Shown here: positions 32,761 to 43,840 of the stretch, piece after piece
Layout: each line of letters opens with the position of its first letter
Position numbering within the stretch: the stretch's first letter is position 1
Source: Lepas anatifera
Lineage: Eukaryota; Arthropoda; Thecostraca; Lepadidae
Length of the DNA: 64,000 bases
Direction: 5' to 3'
Assembly (NCBI GenBank): GCA_034440635.1
Contig: JAOTON010000337.1
Location: 1,241,501 to 1,305,500, forward strand
Made by a program: the position numbers and the translations under genes
The notes under the pieces: generated by a model
Told to the model about the DNA's origin: nothing
What the model saw: only the letters and a program-made list of their open reading frames with translations
Database searches by the model: none

Positions 32761-34499
32761 GAAATTAGGCCAACCTTTGAAATATACCTTAGTCAAACTG
32801 TACACCATTGGATTCATATTGACGAGATGATTACTTTGCAACCCCACTGCTGACCGTATCCTGTTTTTTCGTAAGTTTTAGCCTAAAAGTACATACCCAC
32901 GGTGTGGGTGGTGTCCCATCCTCGACTTCAATTGCCCTCAATCCAGACTTAACCTAAACATGGTAACCACTATCGATATCTGTTTGCAACAGGTTTCAAA
33001 TGACCATAGAAACACTGTTCTATACTGCCATTTAGGGCGGACAAATAGGGTCTAAATCGGGCCTGCTCGATATTTTAGCTGGAAAGTATATACCTACTAA
33101 AATTCGTGATGCTCATTGACCTGCAGCGCCGTAGCCTTTGCCCTGACCCTAAAATTGAGGCAATGAAAAGTTAAAGCCATTCTAAGAAATCTAACGCCTC
33201 GGTATTGAGTCCATACACATATATTTCACAGTAAAAACATCCATCAAGTACACACACCCAGACGACAGCACTCAATCCACCCTCCCCGAAATCTAATTAA
33301 TATAGTATTGACCTGACGAAAAAATTAATTAAGCGGCTTCAATTGATATGAGAAAAGCCTTCGGCTGCTTAGTTTTCATAGTTTGCCAGTTAGAAGAAGG
33401 TCTTTTTACCCCTCACCAGGGCGAAGGTGGACATACTATAGCCTGCCGGGCGAATGCTAGGATAGAACTGTTTATTATGTGTAGACTGTTTATCGCTTAA
33501 AACTGTTTATTAATATTGTTTACTGCTAACTGTGTTCTGCTTATGCACTACGCCACTGTCAAATGTCCCACTCCTCATTCGGTGTACTAGGTAGATGAGC
33601 TAGTGTGGGCGCGCGATTATAGTGATCTCAAAAAATTTCCCTGAGTTTGAAAGGCATTTAGTGAAGAAGAGCTACTTGTTTTGCATTATTATTTCTCCAA
33701 TCAACGCGCTCATCAACTCCCAAATGTAGCCCAGGTAGTGTTATCTTTTCCGCGAATGATTCTCCGGCCATCTCGAAAAACAGGTAAGGGCAGCCTAAGA
33801 CCCCCCCCCAAATGCTCATGGTAAGGACTGCTTTGACCAGTAGCACTCCGAAGTTGAACTGTCTGGGCAGTAAGCAGCAAAGGCTCTCGAATGCCCAGAA
33901 TGTCCCAACACTGAGAAAGTTGTAACCAACAGCGTGATTAGAATGAACCGCAGTCGTAAAGGCAAAAAACAAGCTGATATTCAGACGAGCACAGTGAGTA
34001 GTCTCCATTGTTTACTAGAACGCTCTCTTAGCTAGTTTGTCTGATTTTGCTCGGTTGTCTTTTCTTCTGTTTAAAATGGCAGCCCTGCCCTTTTCATTTC
34101 CGTTGATTTGTTAATTGAAGTAAGACATCCAGGTGTCATAACTTTAGTTATTGTTGAAATAATTTGGAAAACATGCGTGCGTTGAGGAGGGGGGCATTTC
34201 CTAGAATACGATACGGTCTTAATATGGTTTGATTATTTACCTAACTCAAGGGTTGTAACAAGTGTGGATTCTCAGATGCTCCTCGGCTGGCCTTCCTTTC
34301 TTCTCTTGTTCTTTTTCATGTTTTCCTTCCCGCTCTGTGTGACTTTAATTCAACCTTCCTGAAACTTTGGAGGGAAACTTCAGAAAGTATTTCAAATGCC
34401 GAAGTTCAGATTGCCTGCTAAATATACGCACATTTCATAAGCCTGCAAGCACAAAGCTAAATTGTAGCTTACCTCTGTGCCCACAATCATTTAAGAACA
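32761..34499. other. Unassigned sequence
   Basis: About 32761-33180 may continue the old GGTCA element, since scattered TGACC/GGTCA remain, but the similarity is weak. From 33180 on nothing is recognised. A 116-codon minus frame at 33658-34008 has no known domain. Confidence 0.35.
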
Positions 34500-34880
34500 C
34501 ATATTGATTCACGCTTAGCGTCGATCGTTCTCGTCGCCGCGAAATCGTCTCCGACGCCGAGCGACACTGCCCGTGCTGCGGTGGAGCTCCCCTTCACTCC
34601 GCTATCATTCCGCTCATGAATATGGCAGTAAGGCTGCCATTGCCGCGCGATTCGTTCCGGCGCACGGAATCAATTAGCGCGCGGGAGTGCGCCGCCCGTT
34701 CAGTGGGTGGTAATGGCGTTTGTCGGCTGATGGTGCAGCTGATAATGTCTGGCGCTCACGTGTCGGGAGCTGTCGGCTCTGCAGTGTTTTGATGGCCGCC
34801 AACACGCGACAGCCAGCTTACAGACACCTCCGCCCCCGGAGGCCGACGCGCGTGTTGATCCATGTCGAAAAATCGGGCTT
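34500..34880. promoter_or_regulatory. CpG-rich block with homeodomain-type site
   Basis: CpG-rich sequence with an AT-rich island reading CATGAATATGGC (34616-34627) and ATCAATTAGCGCGC (34669-34682); CAATTAG is a homeodomain-type core. The mixture of CpG richness with developmental-factor motifs suggests an enhancer or promoter. This is inference only. Confidence 0.4.
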
Positions 34881-35198
34881 CAGTAGTGGCGGATGTTTGA
34901 GTGGTTTACAGTAGAGTGCGTACGGAGGCATTTTTCAGAATTAAAAGTCTGAATGACAAGCATAAAGCCAAAGCTTCGGAATGTTCACTTCCTTTTGTCA
35001 TGTGCCAAATCTGATGAGGAATATTATTCATGCCACCCATAGGCATGAATTGTTCTTGCCACTTCCAATGACAAATCAATTTGCTTGCAAATGTACGCCT
35101 GCCCTTGCAACATGAGTTTTTGTGAAATGTTGTGTTTAATGTGTAGCCCGAGGTGTAATTTTCAATTTTCTGCTTCATTTGTAGCTTCCAGGCTACAC
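34881..35198. other. Unassigned sequence
   Basis: No gene or repeat recognised. Confidence 0.35.
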
Positions 35199-35462
35199 CA
35201 GAGGCGGATCCAGGATTGCCGATCGGGTAGGGACACTATCCGGACCAGGGGGCGCCACTTTTCGACGGTAAAACCTTTCAGATGGGCACTAAATCCTACC
35301 GTGGGGACTCCGATACTCATATCCTGAGAGGAGGGATGAAAAACGACATTTCAGGGGACTCCATCAACCTTTCAGGGAGTGCCGTGAAAATTTCAGGGCG
35401 CGCCGAGGGTTGATCGGTAGGGGGACAAGTGCCCCCCCATTGCCTACCTGGATCCGCCTCTG
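35199..35462. mobile_element. hAT-like MITE family B, copy 2
   Basis: The ends CAGAGGCGGATCCAGG and CCTGGATCCGCCTCTG are perfect 16-bp inverted repeats. The flanks GGCTACAC and CGTTACAC agree at 6 of 8. The body follows copy 1 (GGCGCCACTTTTCGACGG, AAATCCTACCG, ACATTTCAGGGGACTCC). Confidence 0.8.
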
Positions 35463-35479
35463 CGTTACACGCCTCTGCT

Positions 35480-35870
35480 GTCGGGTGCCCTGCTCGGTAG
35501 TTATGGGCGAGCATCGGCGGGGGTGTCGGGGCGAGCACTGAGTGATAGTGGTGGCTTAGGTGATGCACGGTTAGTGCATTAATGAGGCGTGCCGCCGGGC
35601 TGGACGGTAATTAATTAGTGCGAACTGCCCACAACCATTGTAGCGGGCAGCCGGCAATGATGGATGCTGATGGATGGGGGACGGCCATCGATCTGTTTGG
35701 ACAACGCCTGCTAGTGCTAATGCTGCAGCGTCCAGCGCAGCATGGACGGTCTGGACTCAGCGGCTGTCCCCCTCTCTCAGCAGGGCAGAGGACTCTGTCC
35801 TCAACCTCGGCCGCATCTCTGACTTACTCCAGTCCGCCAAACTTGATATAGGGTTGGGTATTTGTTGAAT
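35480..35870. promoter_or_regulatory. Candidate regulatory block with homeodomain-like sites
   Basis: GTGCATTAATGAGGCG (35573-35588) and GGTAATTAATTAGTGCG (35606-35622) place several TAAT cores close together in a GC-rich setting, followed by many short GGATG/GCTG phrases. Short open frames here have no known domain. Confidence 0.35.
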
Positions 35871-35972
35871 TATGTAAGTGTGATTCGTTCTTTCTTTCTT
35901 TAAAGGCACAATTTCTGATAGTTATTACACACATTTGTTTGTTAAAATCGAAGTAAAAAGTTACCTTTGCTG

Positions 35973-36136
35973 CAGTGGCGGGTACAAGGGGGAGCTAGGG
36001 GGAGGGCTTAAATCCCCTCCGAAATGTCAGAGTGCCTATTGTAAATGTATCCCCGGAGGTTGATGCAAGGCAATGGCAGGAAAGGCTAGAGCTCCCCGCC
36101 CACCCTCCCCGAAATGAGGTCCTGGATCTCCCACTG
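35973..36136 (-). mobile_element. hAT-like MITE family A, copy 5
   Basis: The ends are CAGTGGCGGGTACAAGG and CCTGGATCTCCCACTG, flanked by CTTTGCTG and CTTTGTTG (7 of 8). It is in the same orientation as copies 4 and 6. The interior includes AAATGTCAGAGTGCCTATTG. Confidence 0.8.
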
Positions 36137-36339
36137 CTTTGTTGCATAATTTTTTTCTAAATAGGTATCTGAAAATGCATTACGTATATTGTATAGAATT
36201 AACTCAATTTCCGCACCGCTTCAGACACATATTGTATCCTGTATATTTTCAAAAGGAGTGCAGCATCAGAATTTATTTATTTTTGGCCCTAAGCTCACAA
36301 ATATTCATTGGTTCACTGCTAGCAGCACATGAGAGAGAT

Positions 36340-36602
36340 AGGGGCGTCGCCACTGAATTTTTACTGGGGTGGACCCCGAACTGGCGATGACCGAGGGAGG
36401 CAAATTCTGAGGATTTTGGCTGCACATGAAACACTAACGATGATGCGCTTTACCAACGAAATTAGGTACATAGATACACGCAGGTAACGGTAAGAGCAGG
36501 AAGAAAATGAAAAAGTCGATGTCCAAGATTTGGGGGACGCCCCCTGATTTGTGAGTAGGGAGGACGTGTCCCCTGTCCTCCGCCCCCCCATTTCGACGCC
36601 CA
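36340..36602. mobile_element. TIR element with GGGCGTCG ends (probable)
   Basis: AGGGGCGTCGCCACTGAATT at the left is answered by CATTTCGACGCCCA at the right; GGGCGTCG/CGACGCCC is the shared core. The flanking sequences give no clear target duplication. GC-rich, no ORF. Confidence 0.4.
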
Positions 36603-37493
36603 AGGAGAGTGGGTCGGTTTTGTGAAGCTCCTCGCGAATCCCATGGGACAGGGAGTTGCCCTATGGTGTGGCGGAGGCGTGCAGATGTGCTGGGTCTATA
36701 CAGACATTCTTATTACTTAGCTGGAACTGTGCTGCGCAGCTGCATATTGAGGATAAGTGCCATGCTTAACCATTTCTTTTACGCAGACGTTGTTTACGTT
36801 GTAGCTGGGGATCCTTCTCGCCCCGGGGCTTAGTCGGATGGTTTAATGCTGGTATTTTGATGCATACAGCTCCTTTGGGAAACCCAAAATCTGGGGAGTT
36901 CTGACCCCCAATCCCCTCCTGGATCTTTGCCCATGATATGGAGGATTTCATCTGGTGTGCCCTGAATATTGGTGTATTACAATAAAAGACAGACACACCC
37001 AGGGCATTGAAGGGGAAGAGGGGGGGCAAAGGACGTTCGTAGTTCATTTCTTCCCATGGAGCGTCATAGGGTCGATGGCTAGAAATTTGAGCATTTAAAG
37101 TTACTAGCTCTCTAGCTTCCTATTCCTATGCCAATGTTTAAAATAGTTTTTTTCTGAAGTAGTATAACCCCATTAATTGTTACATAATTTGTTTACATCG
37201 TATAGCAAGTTCTAAAGTTTATATCCCCAGTCCTATGTTAAAAGATTTTATCCTCCATGTCTGCTCTCCGAACTGTTTCTCACTTTCGTCGCATGCCTTT
37301 CCCTGGTTGTATTGTACCAACATCCCCACGATCTCAAAGCGTTCGTTTGAATGTAGCACCAGTGACGGTGGCAGTCAGGCGACCAAAGGAGCCGCGTCCA
37401 TACTCAGTGAATGCCCTGCGCGTGGGGCTGCCGATGAGCGGCCATAGAGCCGCTGCACAAGAGGGGGCGTATCAGTTACAGTGGCAGCATGCC
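36603..37493. other. Unassigned flank of the minisatellite
   Basis: No gene or family recognised. Sequence at 37340-37490 is GC-richer and runs directly into the array. Confidence 0.35.
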
Positions 37494-40072
37494 TGGTCAC
37501 CAGTCCGCCTGTGGTTGGTGCCTGGTGCAGTGGTCTGTAACACCAGTCCGCCTGTGGTTGGTGACTGGTGCAGTGGTTTGTAACACCAGTCCGCCTGTGG
37601 TTGGTGACTGGTGCAGTGGTCTGTAACAACAGTCCGCCTGTGGTTGGTGCCTGGTGCAGTGGTTTGTAACACCAGTCCGCCTGTGGTTGGTGACTGGTGC
37701 AGTGGTCTGTAACAACAGTCCGCCTGTGGTTGGTGCCTGGTGCAGTGGTTTTGTAACACCAGTCCGCCTGTGGTTGGTGCCTGGTGCAGTGGTTTGTAAC
37801 ACCAGGCCGCCTGTGGTTGGTGACTGGTGCACTGGTCTATAACACCAGTCCGCCTGTGGTTGGTGACTGGTGCAGTGGTTTGTAACACCAGGCCGCCTGT
37901 GGTTGGTGACTGGTGCAGTGGTATGTAACACCAGACTGCCTGTGGTTGGTGCCTGGTGCAGTGGTTTGTAACACCAGACCGCCTGTGGTTGGTGCCTGGT
38001 GCAGTGGTCTGTAACACCAGTCCGCCTGTGGCTGGTGACTGGTGCAGTGGTTTGTAACACCAGTCCGCCTGTGGTTGGTGACTGGTGCAGTGGTCTGTAA
38101 CAACAGTCCGCCTGTGGTTGGTGCCTGGTGCAGTGGTTTGTAACACCAGACTGCCTGTGGTTGGTGCCTGGTGCAGTGGTTTGTAACACCAGGCCGCCTG
38201 TGGTTGGTGACTGGTGCACTGGTCTATAACACCAGTCCGCCTGTGGTTGGTGACTGGTGCAGTGGTCTGTAACACCAGACCGCCTGTGGTTGGTGCCTGG
38301 TGCAGTGGTCTTTAACACCAGACCGCCTGTGGTTGGTGACTGGTGCAGTGGTCTGTAGCACTAGTCCGCCTGTGGTTGGTGCCTGGTGCAGTGGTTTGTA
38401 ACACCAGTCCGCCTGTGGTTGGTGACTGGTGCAGTGGTCTTTAACACCAGACCGCCTGTGGTTGGTGCCTGGTGCAGTGGTCTTTAACACCAGACCGCCT
38501 GTGGTTGGTGACTGGTGCAGTGGTCTGTATCACTAGTCCGCCTGTGGTTGGTGACTGGTGCAGTGGTTTGTAACACCAGTCCGCCTGTGGTTGGTGCCTG
38601 GTGCAGTGGTTTGTAACACCAGTCCGCCTGTGGTTGGTGACTGGTGCAGTGGTCTGTAACAACAGACCGCCTGTGGTTGGTGCCTGGGTGCAATGGTCTG
38701 TAACACCAGACCGCCTGTGGTCGGTGACTGGTGCAGTGGACTATAACACTGGGCCGCCTGTGGCTGGTGACTGGTGCAGTGGTCTGTAGCACCAGACCGC
38801 CTGTGGTTGGTGACTGGTGCACTGGTCTGTAACACCAGACCGCCTGTGGTTGGTGCCTGGTGCAATGGTCTGTAACACCAGACCGCCTGTGGTCGGTGAC
38901 TGGTACAGTGGTCTGTAACACCAGACTGCCTGTGGTCGGTGACTGGTACAGTGGTCTGTAACACCAGACTGCCTGTGGTTGGTGACTGGTGCAGTGGTTT
39001 GTAACACCAGACTGCCTGTGGTTGGTGCCTGGTGCAGTGGTTTGTAACACCAGGCCGCCTGTGGTCGGTGACTGGTGCAGTGGTTTGTAACATCAGTCCG
39101 CCTGTGGTTGGTGACTGGTGCAGTGGACTATAACACCAGACCGCCTGTGGTTGGTGACTGGTGCAGTGGACTATAACACCAGTCCGCCTGTGGTTGGTGC
39201 CTGGTGCAGTGGTCTGTAACACCAGTCCGCCTGTGGTTGGTGCCTGGTGCAGTGGTTTGTAACACCAGTCCGCCTGTGGTTGGTGACTGGTGCAGTGGTC
39301 TGTAACACCAGACTGCCTGTGGTCGGTGACTGGTACAGTGGTCTGTAACACCAGACTGCCTGTGGTTGGTGCCTGGTGCACTGGTCTGTAACACCAGACC
39401 GCCTGTGGTTGGTGACTGGTGCAGTGGTCTGTAACACCAGACCGCCTGTGGTTGGTGACTGGTGCATTGGTTTGTAACACCAGGCCGCCTGTGGTTGGTG
39501 ACTGGTGCACTGGTCTGTAACACCAGTCCGCCTGTGGTTGGTGACTGGTGCATTGGTTTGTAACACCAGGCCGCCTGTGGCTGGTGACTGGTGCAGTGGT
39601 CTGTAGCACTAAGCCGCCTGTGGCTGGTGACTGGTGCAGTGGTCTGTAGCACTAAGCCGCCTGTGGCTGGTGACTGGTGCAGTGGTCTGTAGCACTAAGC
39701 CGCCTGTGGCTGGTGACTGGTGCATTGGTTTGTAACACCAGGCCGCCTGTGGTTGGTGACTGGTGCACTGGTCTGTAACACCAGTCCGCCTGTGGTTGGT
39801 GACTGGTGCATTGGTTTGTAACACCAGGCCGCCTGTGGTCGGTGACTGGTGCAGTGGTCTGTAGCACCAGACCGCCTGTGGTTGGTGACTGGTGCAGTGG
39901 TCTGTATCACTAGTCCACCTGTGGTTGGTGACTGGTGCAGTGGTCTGTAGCACTAAGCCGCCTGTGGTTGGTGCCTGGTGCAGTGGTTTGTAACACCAGA
40001 CTGCCTGTGGTTGGTGCCTGGTGCAGTGGTTTGTAACACCAGTCCGCCTGTGGCTGGTGACTGGTTCAGTGG

Positions 40073-40126
40073 TCTTTGGAGAGCGACAACGCCACGCTGC
40101 TCGAGAGCAGGGATTACAGCCATGAG
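40073..40126 (+). repeat. Variant insert in the minisatellite, copy 1
   Basis: A non-repeat segment beginning CTTTGGAGAGCGACAACG and containing CACGCTGCTCGAGAGC replaces part of a unit. The same segment recurs near 41049, 41508 and 41838. The units before each insert carry GTGGCTGGTGACTGG. Confidence 0.85.
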
Positions 40127-41048
40127 TGGTGACTGGTGCAGTGGTCTGTAGCACTAAGCCGCCTGTGGTTGGTGCCTGGTGCAGTGGTTTGTAACACCAG
40201 ACTGCCTGTGGTTGGTGCCTGGTGCAGTGGTTTGTAACACCAGTCCGCCTGTGGTTGGTGACTGGTGCAGTGGTCTGTAACACCAGTCCGCCTGTGGTTG
40301 GTGACTGGTGCAGTGGTTTGTAACACCAGTCCGCCTGTGGTTGGTGCCTGGTGCAGTGGTTTGTAACACCAGTCCGCCTGTGGCTGGTGACTGGTGCAGT
40401 GGTCTATAACACCAGACTGCCTGTGGTTGGTGACTGGTGCAGTGGACTATAACACTGGGCCGCCTGTGGCTGGTGACTGGTGCAGTGGTCTATAACACCA
40501 GACCGCCTGTGGTTGGTGCCTGGTGCAGTGGTTTGTAACAACAGTCCGCCTGTGGTTGGTGACTGGTGCATTGGTTTGTAACACCAGGCCGCCTGTGGTC
40601 GGTGCCTGGTGCAGTGGTTTGTAACACCAGTCCGCCTGTGGTTGGTGATTGGTGCAGTGGTCTGTAACAGCAGTCCACCTGTGGTTGGTGACTGGTGCAG
40701 TGGACTATAACACTGGGCCGCCTGTGGTTGGTGACTGGTGCAGTGGTCTATAACACCAGTCTGCCTGTGGCTGGTGACTGGTGCAGTGGACTATAACACT
40801 GGGCCGCCTGTGGTTGGTGACTGGTGCAGTGGTTTGTAACACCAGTCCGCCTGTGGTTGGTGCCTGATGCAGTGGTCTGTAACAACAGTCCGCCTGTGGC
40901 TGGTGACTGGTGCAGTGGTCTATAACACTGGGCCGCCTGTGGTTGGTGACTGGTGCAGTGGACTATAACACTGGGCCGCCTGTGGTTGGTGACTGGTACA
41001 GTGGTCTGTAACACCAGTCCGCCTGTGGCTGGTGACTGGTTCAGTGGT

Positions 41049-41101
41049 CTTTGGAGAGCGACAACGCCACGCTGCTCGAGAGCAATGATTACAGCCATTA
41101 G
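41049..41101 (+). repeat. Variant insert in the minisatellite, copy 2
   Basis: As copy 1, with AGCAATGATTACAGCC in place of AGCAGGGATTACAGCC. It is about 976 bp after copy 1. Confidence 0.85.
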
Positions 41102-41507
41102 TGGTGACTGGTGCAGTGGTCTGTAGCACTAAGCCGCCTGTGGTCGGTGCCTGGTGCACTGGTCTGTAGCACCAGACCGCCTGTGGTCGGTGGCTGGTGC
41201 AGTGGACTATAACACTGGGCCGCCTGTGGCTGGTGACTGGTGCAGTGGTCTGTAGCACTAAGCCGCCTGTGGCTGGTGACTGGTGCAGTGGTCTGTAGCA
41301 CTAAGCCGCCTGTGGTTGGTGCCTGGTGCACTGGTCTGTAGCACCAGACCGCCTGTGGTCGGTGGCTGGTGCAGTGGACTATAACACTGGGCCGCCTGTG
41401 GTCGGTGACTGGTGCAGTGGACTATAACACTGGGCCGCCTGTGGCTGGTGACTGGTGCAGTGGTCTGTAGCACCAGTCTGCCTGTGGCTGGTGACTGGTG
41501 CAGTGGT

Positions 41508-41561
41508 CTTTGGAGAGCGACAACGCCACGCTGCTCGAGAGCGGGGATTACAGACATTAGT
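41508..41561 (+). repeat. Variant insert in the minisatellite, copy 3
   Basis: Same segment, here with AGCGGGGATTACAGACATTA. It is about 459 bp after copy 2. Confidence 0.85.
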
Positions 41562-41837
41562 GGTGACTGGTGCAGTGGTCTGTAGCACTAAGCCGCCTGT
41601 GGTCGGTGACTGGTGCAGTGGTCTGTAACAACAGTCCGCCTGTGGTTGGTGACTGGTGCAGTGGACTATAACACTGGGCCGCCTGTGGTTGGTGACTGGT
41701 GCAGTGGTCTGTAGCACTAAGCCGCCTGTGGTCGGTGACTGGTGCAGTGGTCTGTAACAACAGTCCGCCTGTGGTTGGTGACTGGTGCAGTGGACTATAA
41801 CACTGGGGCCGCCTGTGGCTGGTGACTGGTGCAGTGG

Positions 41838-41892
41838 TCTTTGGAGTGCGACAACGCCACGCTGCTCGAGAGCGGGGATTACAGACATTAGT
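41838..41892 (+). repeat. Variant insert in the minisatellite, copy 4
   Basis: Same segment with one extra change (GGAGTGCGACAACG). It lies about 330 bp after copy 3 and only one unit from the right border of the array, so the insert probably came from the border. Confidence 0.85.
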
Positions 41893-41917
41893 GGTGACTG
41901 GTGCAGTGGTCTCTAGG

Positions 41918-42199
41918 TGATGGTGACAGGGCTACTAGCCGTAGCGGCCGTCATGACTGGTGCGACATCAGAAGTTAAGAGGTTACCATGGTGATGTTAA
42001 TATTTCTATGTTTATATCCCAAACTCATAATCTTAATGCTGGAACCTTGAGCTCAGGAAGCAGGCTCTCTACTCGAGCCTAGTAATCATCCGCCGTTTAA
42101 TTATCATATCGATAATAGCAATCATAGTATTCATCTGTTATTAGTGTTCTACTTTGTCGTATGTCGTAGTCATCTAGGTTCATCACCCATTATCCTGAC
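41918..42199. other. Unassigned right flank of the minisatellite
   Basis: The first 50 bases hold unit-like scraps (GTGATGGTGAC, TGACTGGTGCGAC). Beyond that, nothing is recognised. Confidence 0.35.
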
Positions 42200-42430
42200 T
42201 GGGTTTAGCTCACGGCGTCGGCTGTGTCCGTTGGCGTTCCCACCGCGTCATCGCCGTCGTCGCCAGCGATGAGCGGCGCCAATCGGATCAGGATAGCCAC
42301 GCGCTGACTGCTCGCGTCCACCCCGTCATCGGTGCCCTGGGGGGAAACTCTGCCTCTCACTGCCCGCGTCGGATTAGCCGCGCTGTGACGCCCGCGGCGT
42401 AACTGACGCACCGATGGCGACCCGAGTGGT
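42200..42430. promoter_or_regulatory. CpG-rich block
   Basis: CpG-dense sequence (GTCATCGCCGTCGTCGCCAG and similar) in AT-richer surroundings. A 68-codon minus frame crosses it without a recognised domain. Function is unknown. Confidence 0.35.
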
Positions 42431-43095
42431 CAATGCAGGTCACGGGGAAGGAACGGTGATAATGTTGACCTTGAGATGATCGATGTAAGAAATGGATGAT
42501 GAACAACTAACGGTGTTAAAAGATTTGTTATATTGACGACATTACTGTAAAAATCGGTCACTGACGTTGTCAGTGTAAAATATTAATGATGGCTGATTTT
42601 TTTGGTGGTCTTAGATGGACTCGAGCGAGGGCCGGTTCTGATTTTTCGAATTCTGATAGGACCACCTTTCAGTCCCTGCGACAACTATTAATTCTACAAC
42701 TGGTCCTTCTGGCCGCTGGTTCTCTGTTCGCAAACATAGTTACAAAAGGAAAGCAATAAAAAATACGAGAGAACAGCCTGGTTTTAATTTCAACTAATCA
42801 ATTTAATATAATATCATTTTCACCCTCAACGGAATTGTGGGAAACAAATGTGTTAATTTCATGCGAATACTGATTTCGTACATGGCATAGTGCAAAACAA
42901 ATGCGATGAGTTGGGTGTTTTCTAGAACTAGATTCAGCTTCTAAAATTTACATGATCTGACCCGATAAAAATCCAACATCGACTGTGCACTCTATTCGTT
43001 TACTCTTATGTTTTGCTTGATGCTACTTAAACTAAAGAACCAATTGAAGCATCAGCCGGTGTATTCAGCCAGGTGCCACTACCACAGATACCGTC
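42431..43095. other. Unassigned AT-rich sequence
   Basis: Nothing recognised. Confidence 0.35.
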
Positions 43096-43350
43096 AGTAT
43101 ATCGTCACCGTCTTCTCGGCTTCGGCTGGCAGGATTGCCGCCTCATCGGGCCGGGCCCCGACACCGCCGCCGGCGACGAGGGAAGGAAGGGGGGACGAAA
43201 TCGGGGGCGGCGCGGCCGCGGCGTGCTCGATGTGCCGTGAAACTCATGGAACCGTGCGTTATGCGTCGATAACGCGTCAGGACCACGACGCGATGATGTA
43301 TGTATCTGAGAGGGGAGCACCGGCGGTGGTGGTGGAGTTGCTGTCCGGGC
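43096..43350. promoter_or_regulatory. CpG-rich block
   Basis: It contains GGGCCGGGCCCCGACACCGC and GGCGGCGCGGCCGCGGCG. No coding signature; the overlapping plus and minus frames are low-complexity. Confidence 0.4.
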
Positions 43351-43679
43351 TTGTCTGTCGGTAGACCGATGGCGTGTGTTGCAAACGGACTAGCGCTGTG
43401 TTATATAGCGACTGTGAGAATCCAACTGTCTAGCTTTTGTGTGTGTGGTAGTCTTGCAGTGGTTATCGGAACTTTGCCAGTGCAAACTGTTCTGATTAGT
43501 GCCGGTGTGTTTTTGCTCTTGGATCAGCAAGAAGCACCATATGGGTGAATGGACAACATCCATATGGATCTAAAACAGCATCATAATTCACAAATCTACC
43601 TCGATCACTCATCAAGCAGACACGGCTTTTATGAAGAATGCGCAATCTGTCCTGAAAGGTTATTGAGCTTATATCTTCT
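43351..43679. other. Unassigned sequence
   Basis: Nothing recognised. CACCATATGGGTGAATGGAC followed by CATCCATATGGATC (about 43536-43571) gives weak local symmetry. Confidence 0.3.
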
Positions 43680-43840
43680 ATAGCGTGGCTTGGAGTACCT
43701 ACTTCCTGTGGGGCAGATCCCAGATTCAATGTCCGGCAGGTTTTCTGAATGAGTACAACATCTTCACTAGAAACCCTCCCAACTGCGTGGAACCGGTGAC
43801 GAAGTGTGAAGTTGGCAGTTGGTGCATCGTTAAGCCCTTG
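43680..43840 (+). mobile_element. SINE family 1, copy e
   Basis: The A-box region is TAGCGTGGCTTGGAGTACC and the B box CAGATTCAATGTCCGG is at 43721-43736. Then come TTCTGAATGAGTACAACATC and the tail CCCTCCCAACTGCG, CAGTTGGTGCATCGTTAA, matching copies a and c. Confidence 0.65.

Larger units (their letters stand above)
37494..41917 (+). repeat. 43-bp minisatellite, about 100 units
   Basis: The unit reads from CACCAGTCCGCCTGTGG through TTGGTGACTGGTGCAGTGG to TCTGTAA, 43 bp in all. Units vary at a few positions: CACCAG followed by T, A or G; GACTGG or GCCTGG; TTTGTAA, TCTGTAA or ACTATAA. Most units contain CACCAGTC and GACTGGTG (or near matches), an 8-bp inverted pair. The variants are polarised: the left part is mostly TTGTAACACCAG-type, and the right third is rich in GTAGCACTAAGCC and ATAACACTGGGCC types. 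On the minus strand the unit lacks stop codons in all three phases, giving frames up to 358 codons. The unit has no ATG on that strand, so translation is unlikely. Confidence 0.95.

Noticed and set aside
37497..41888. Long overlapping minus-strand open frames (up to 358 codons) with a 43-residue repeat
   Set aside because: They arise from the 43-bp satellite, are open in several frames at once, and lack an ATG in the unit. I treat them as by-products of composition.
37494..41917. CRISPR-like array
   Set aside because: Units are contiguous with no unique spacers, and the context is eukaryotic.
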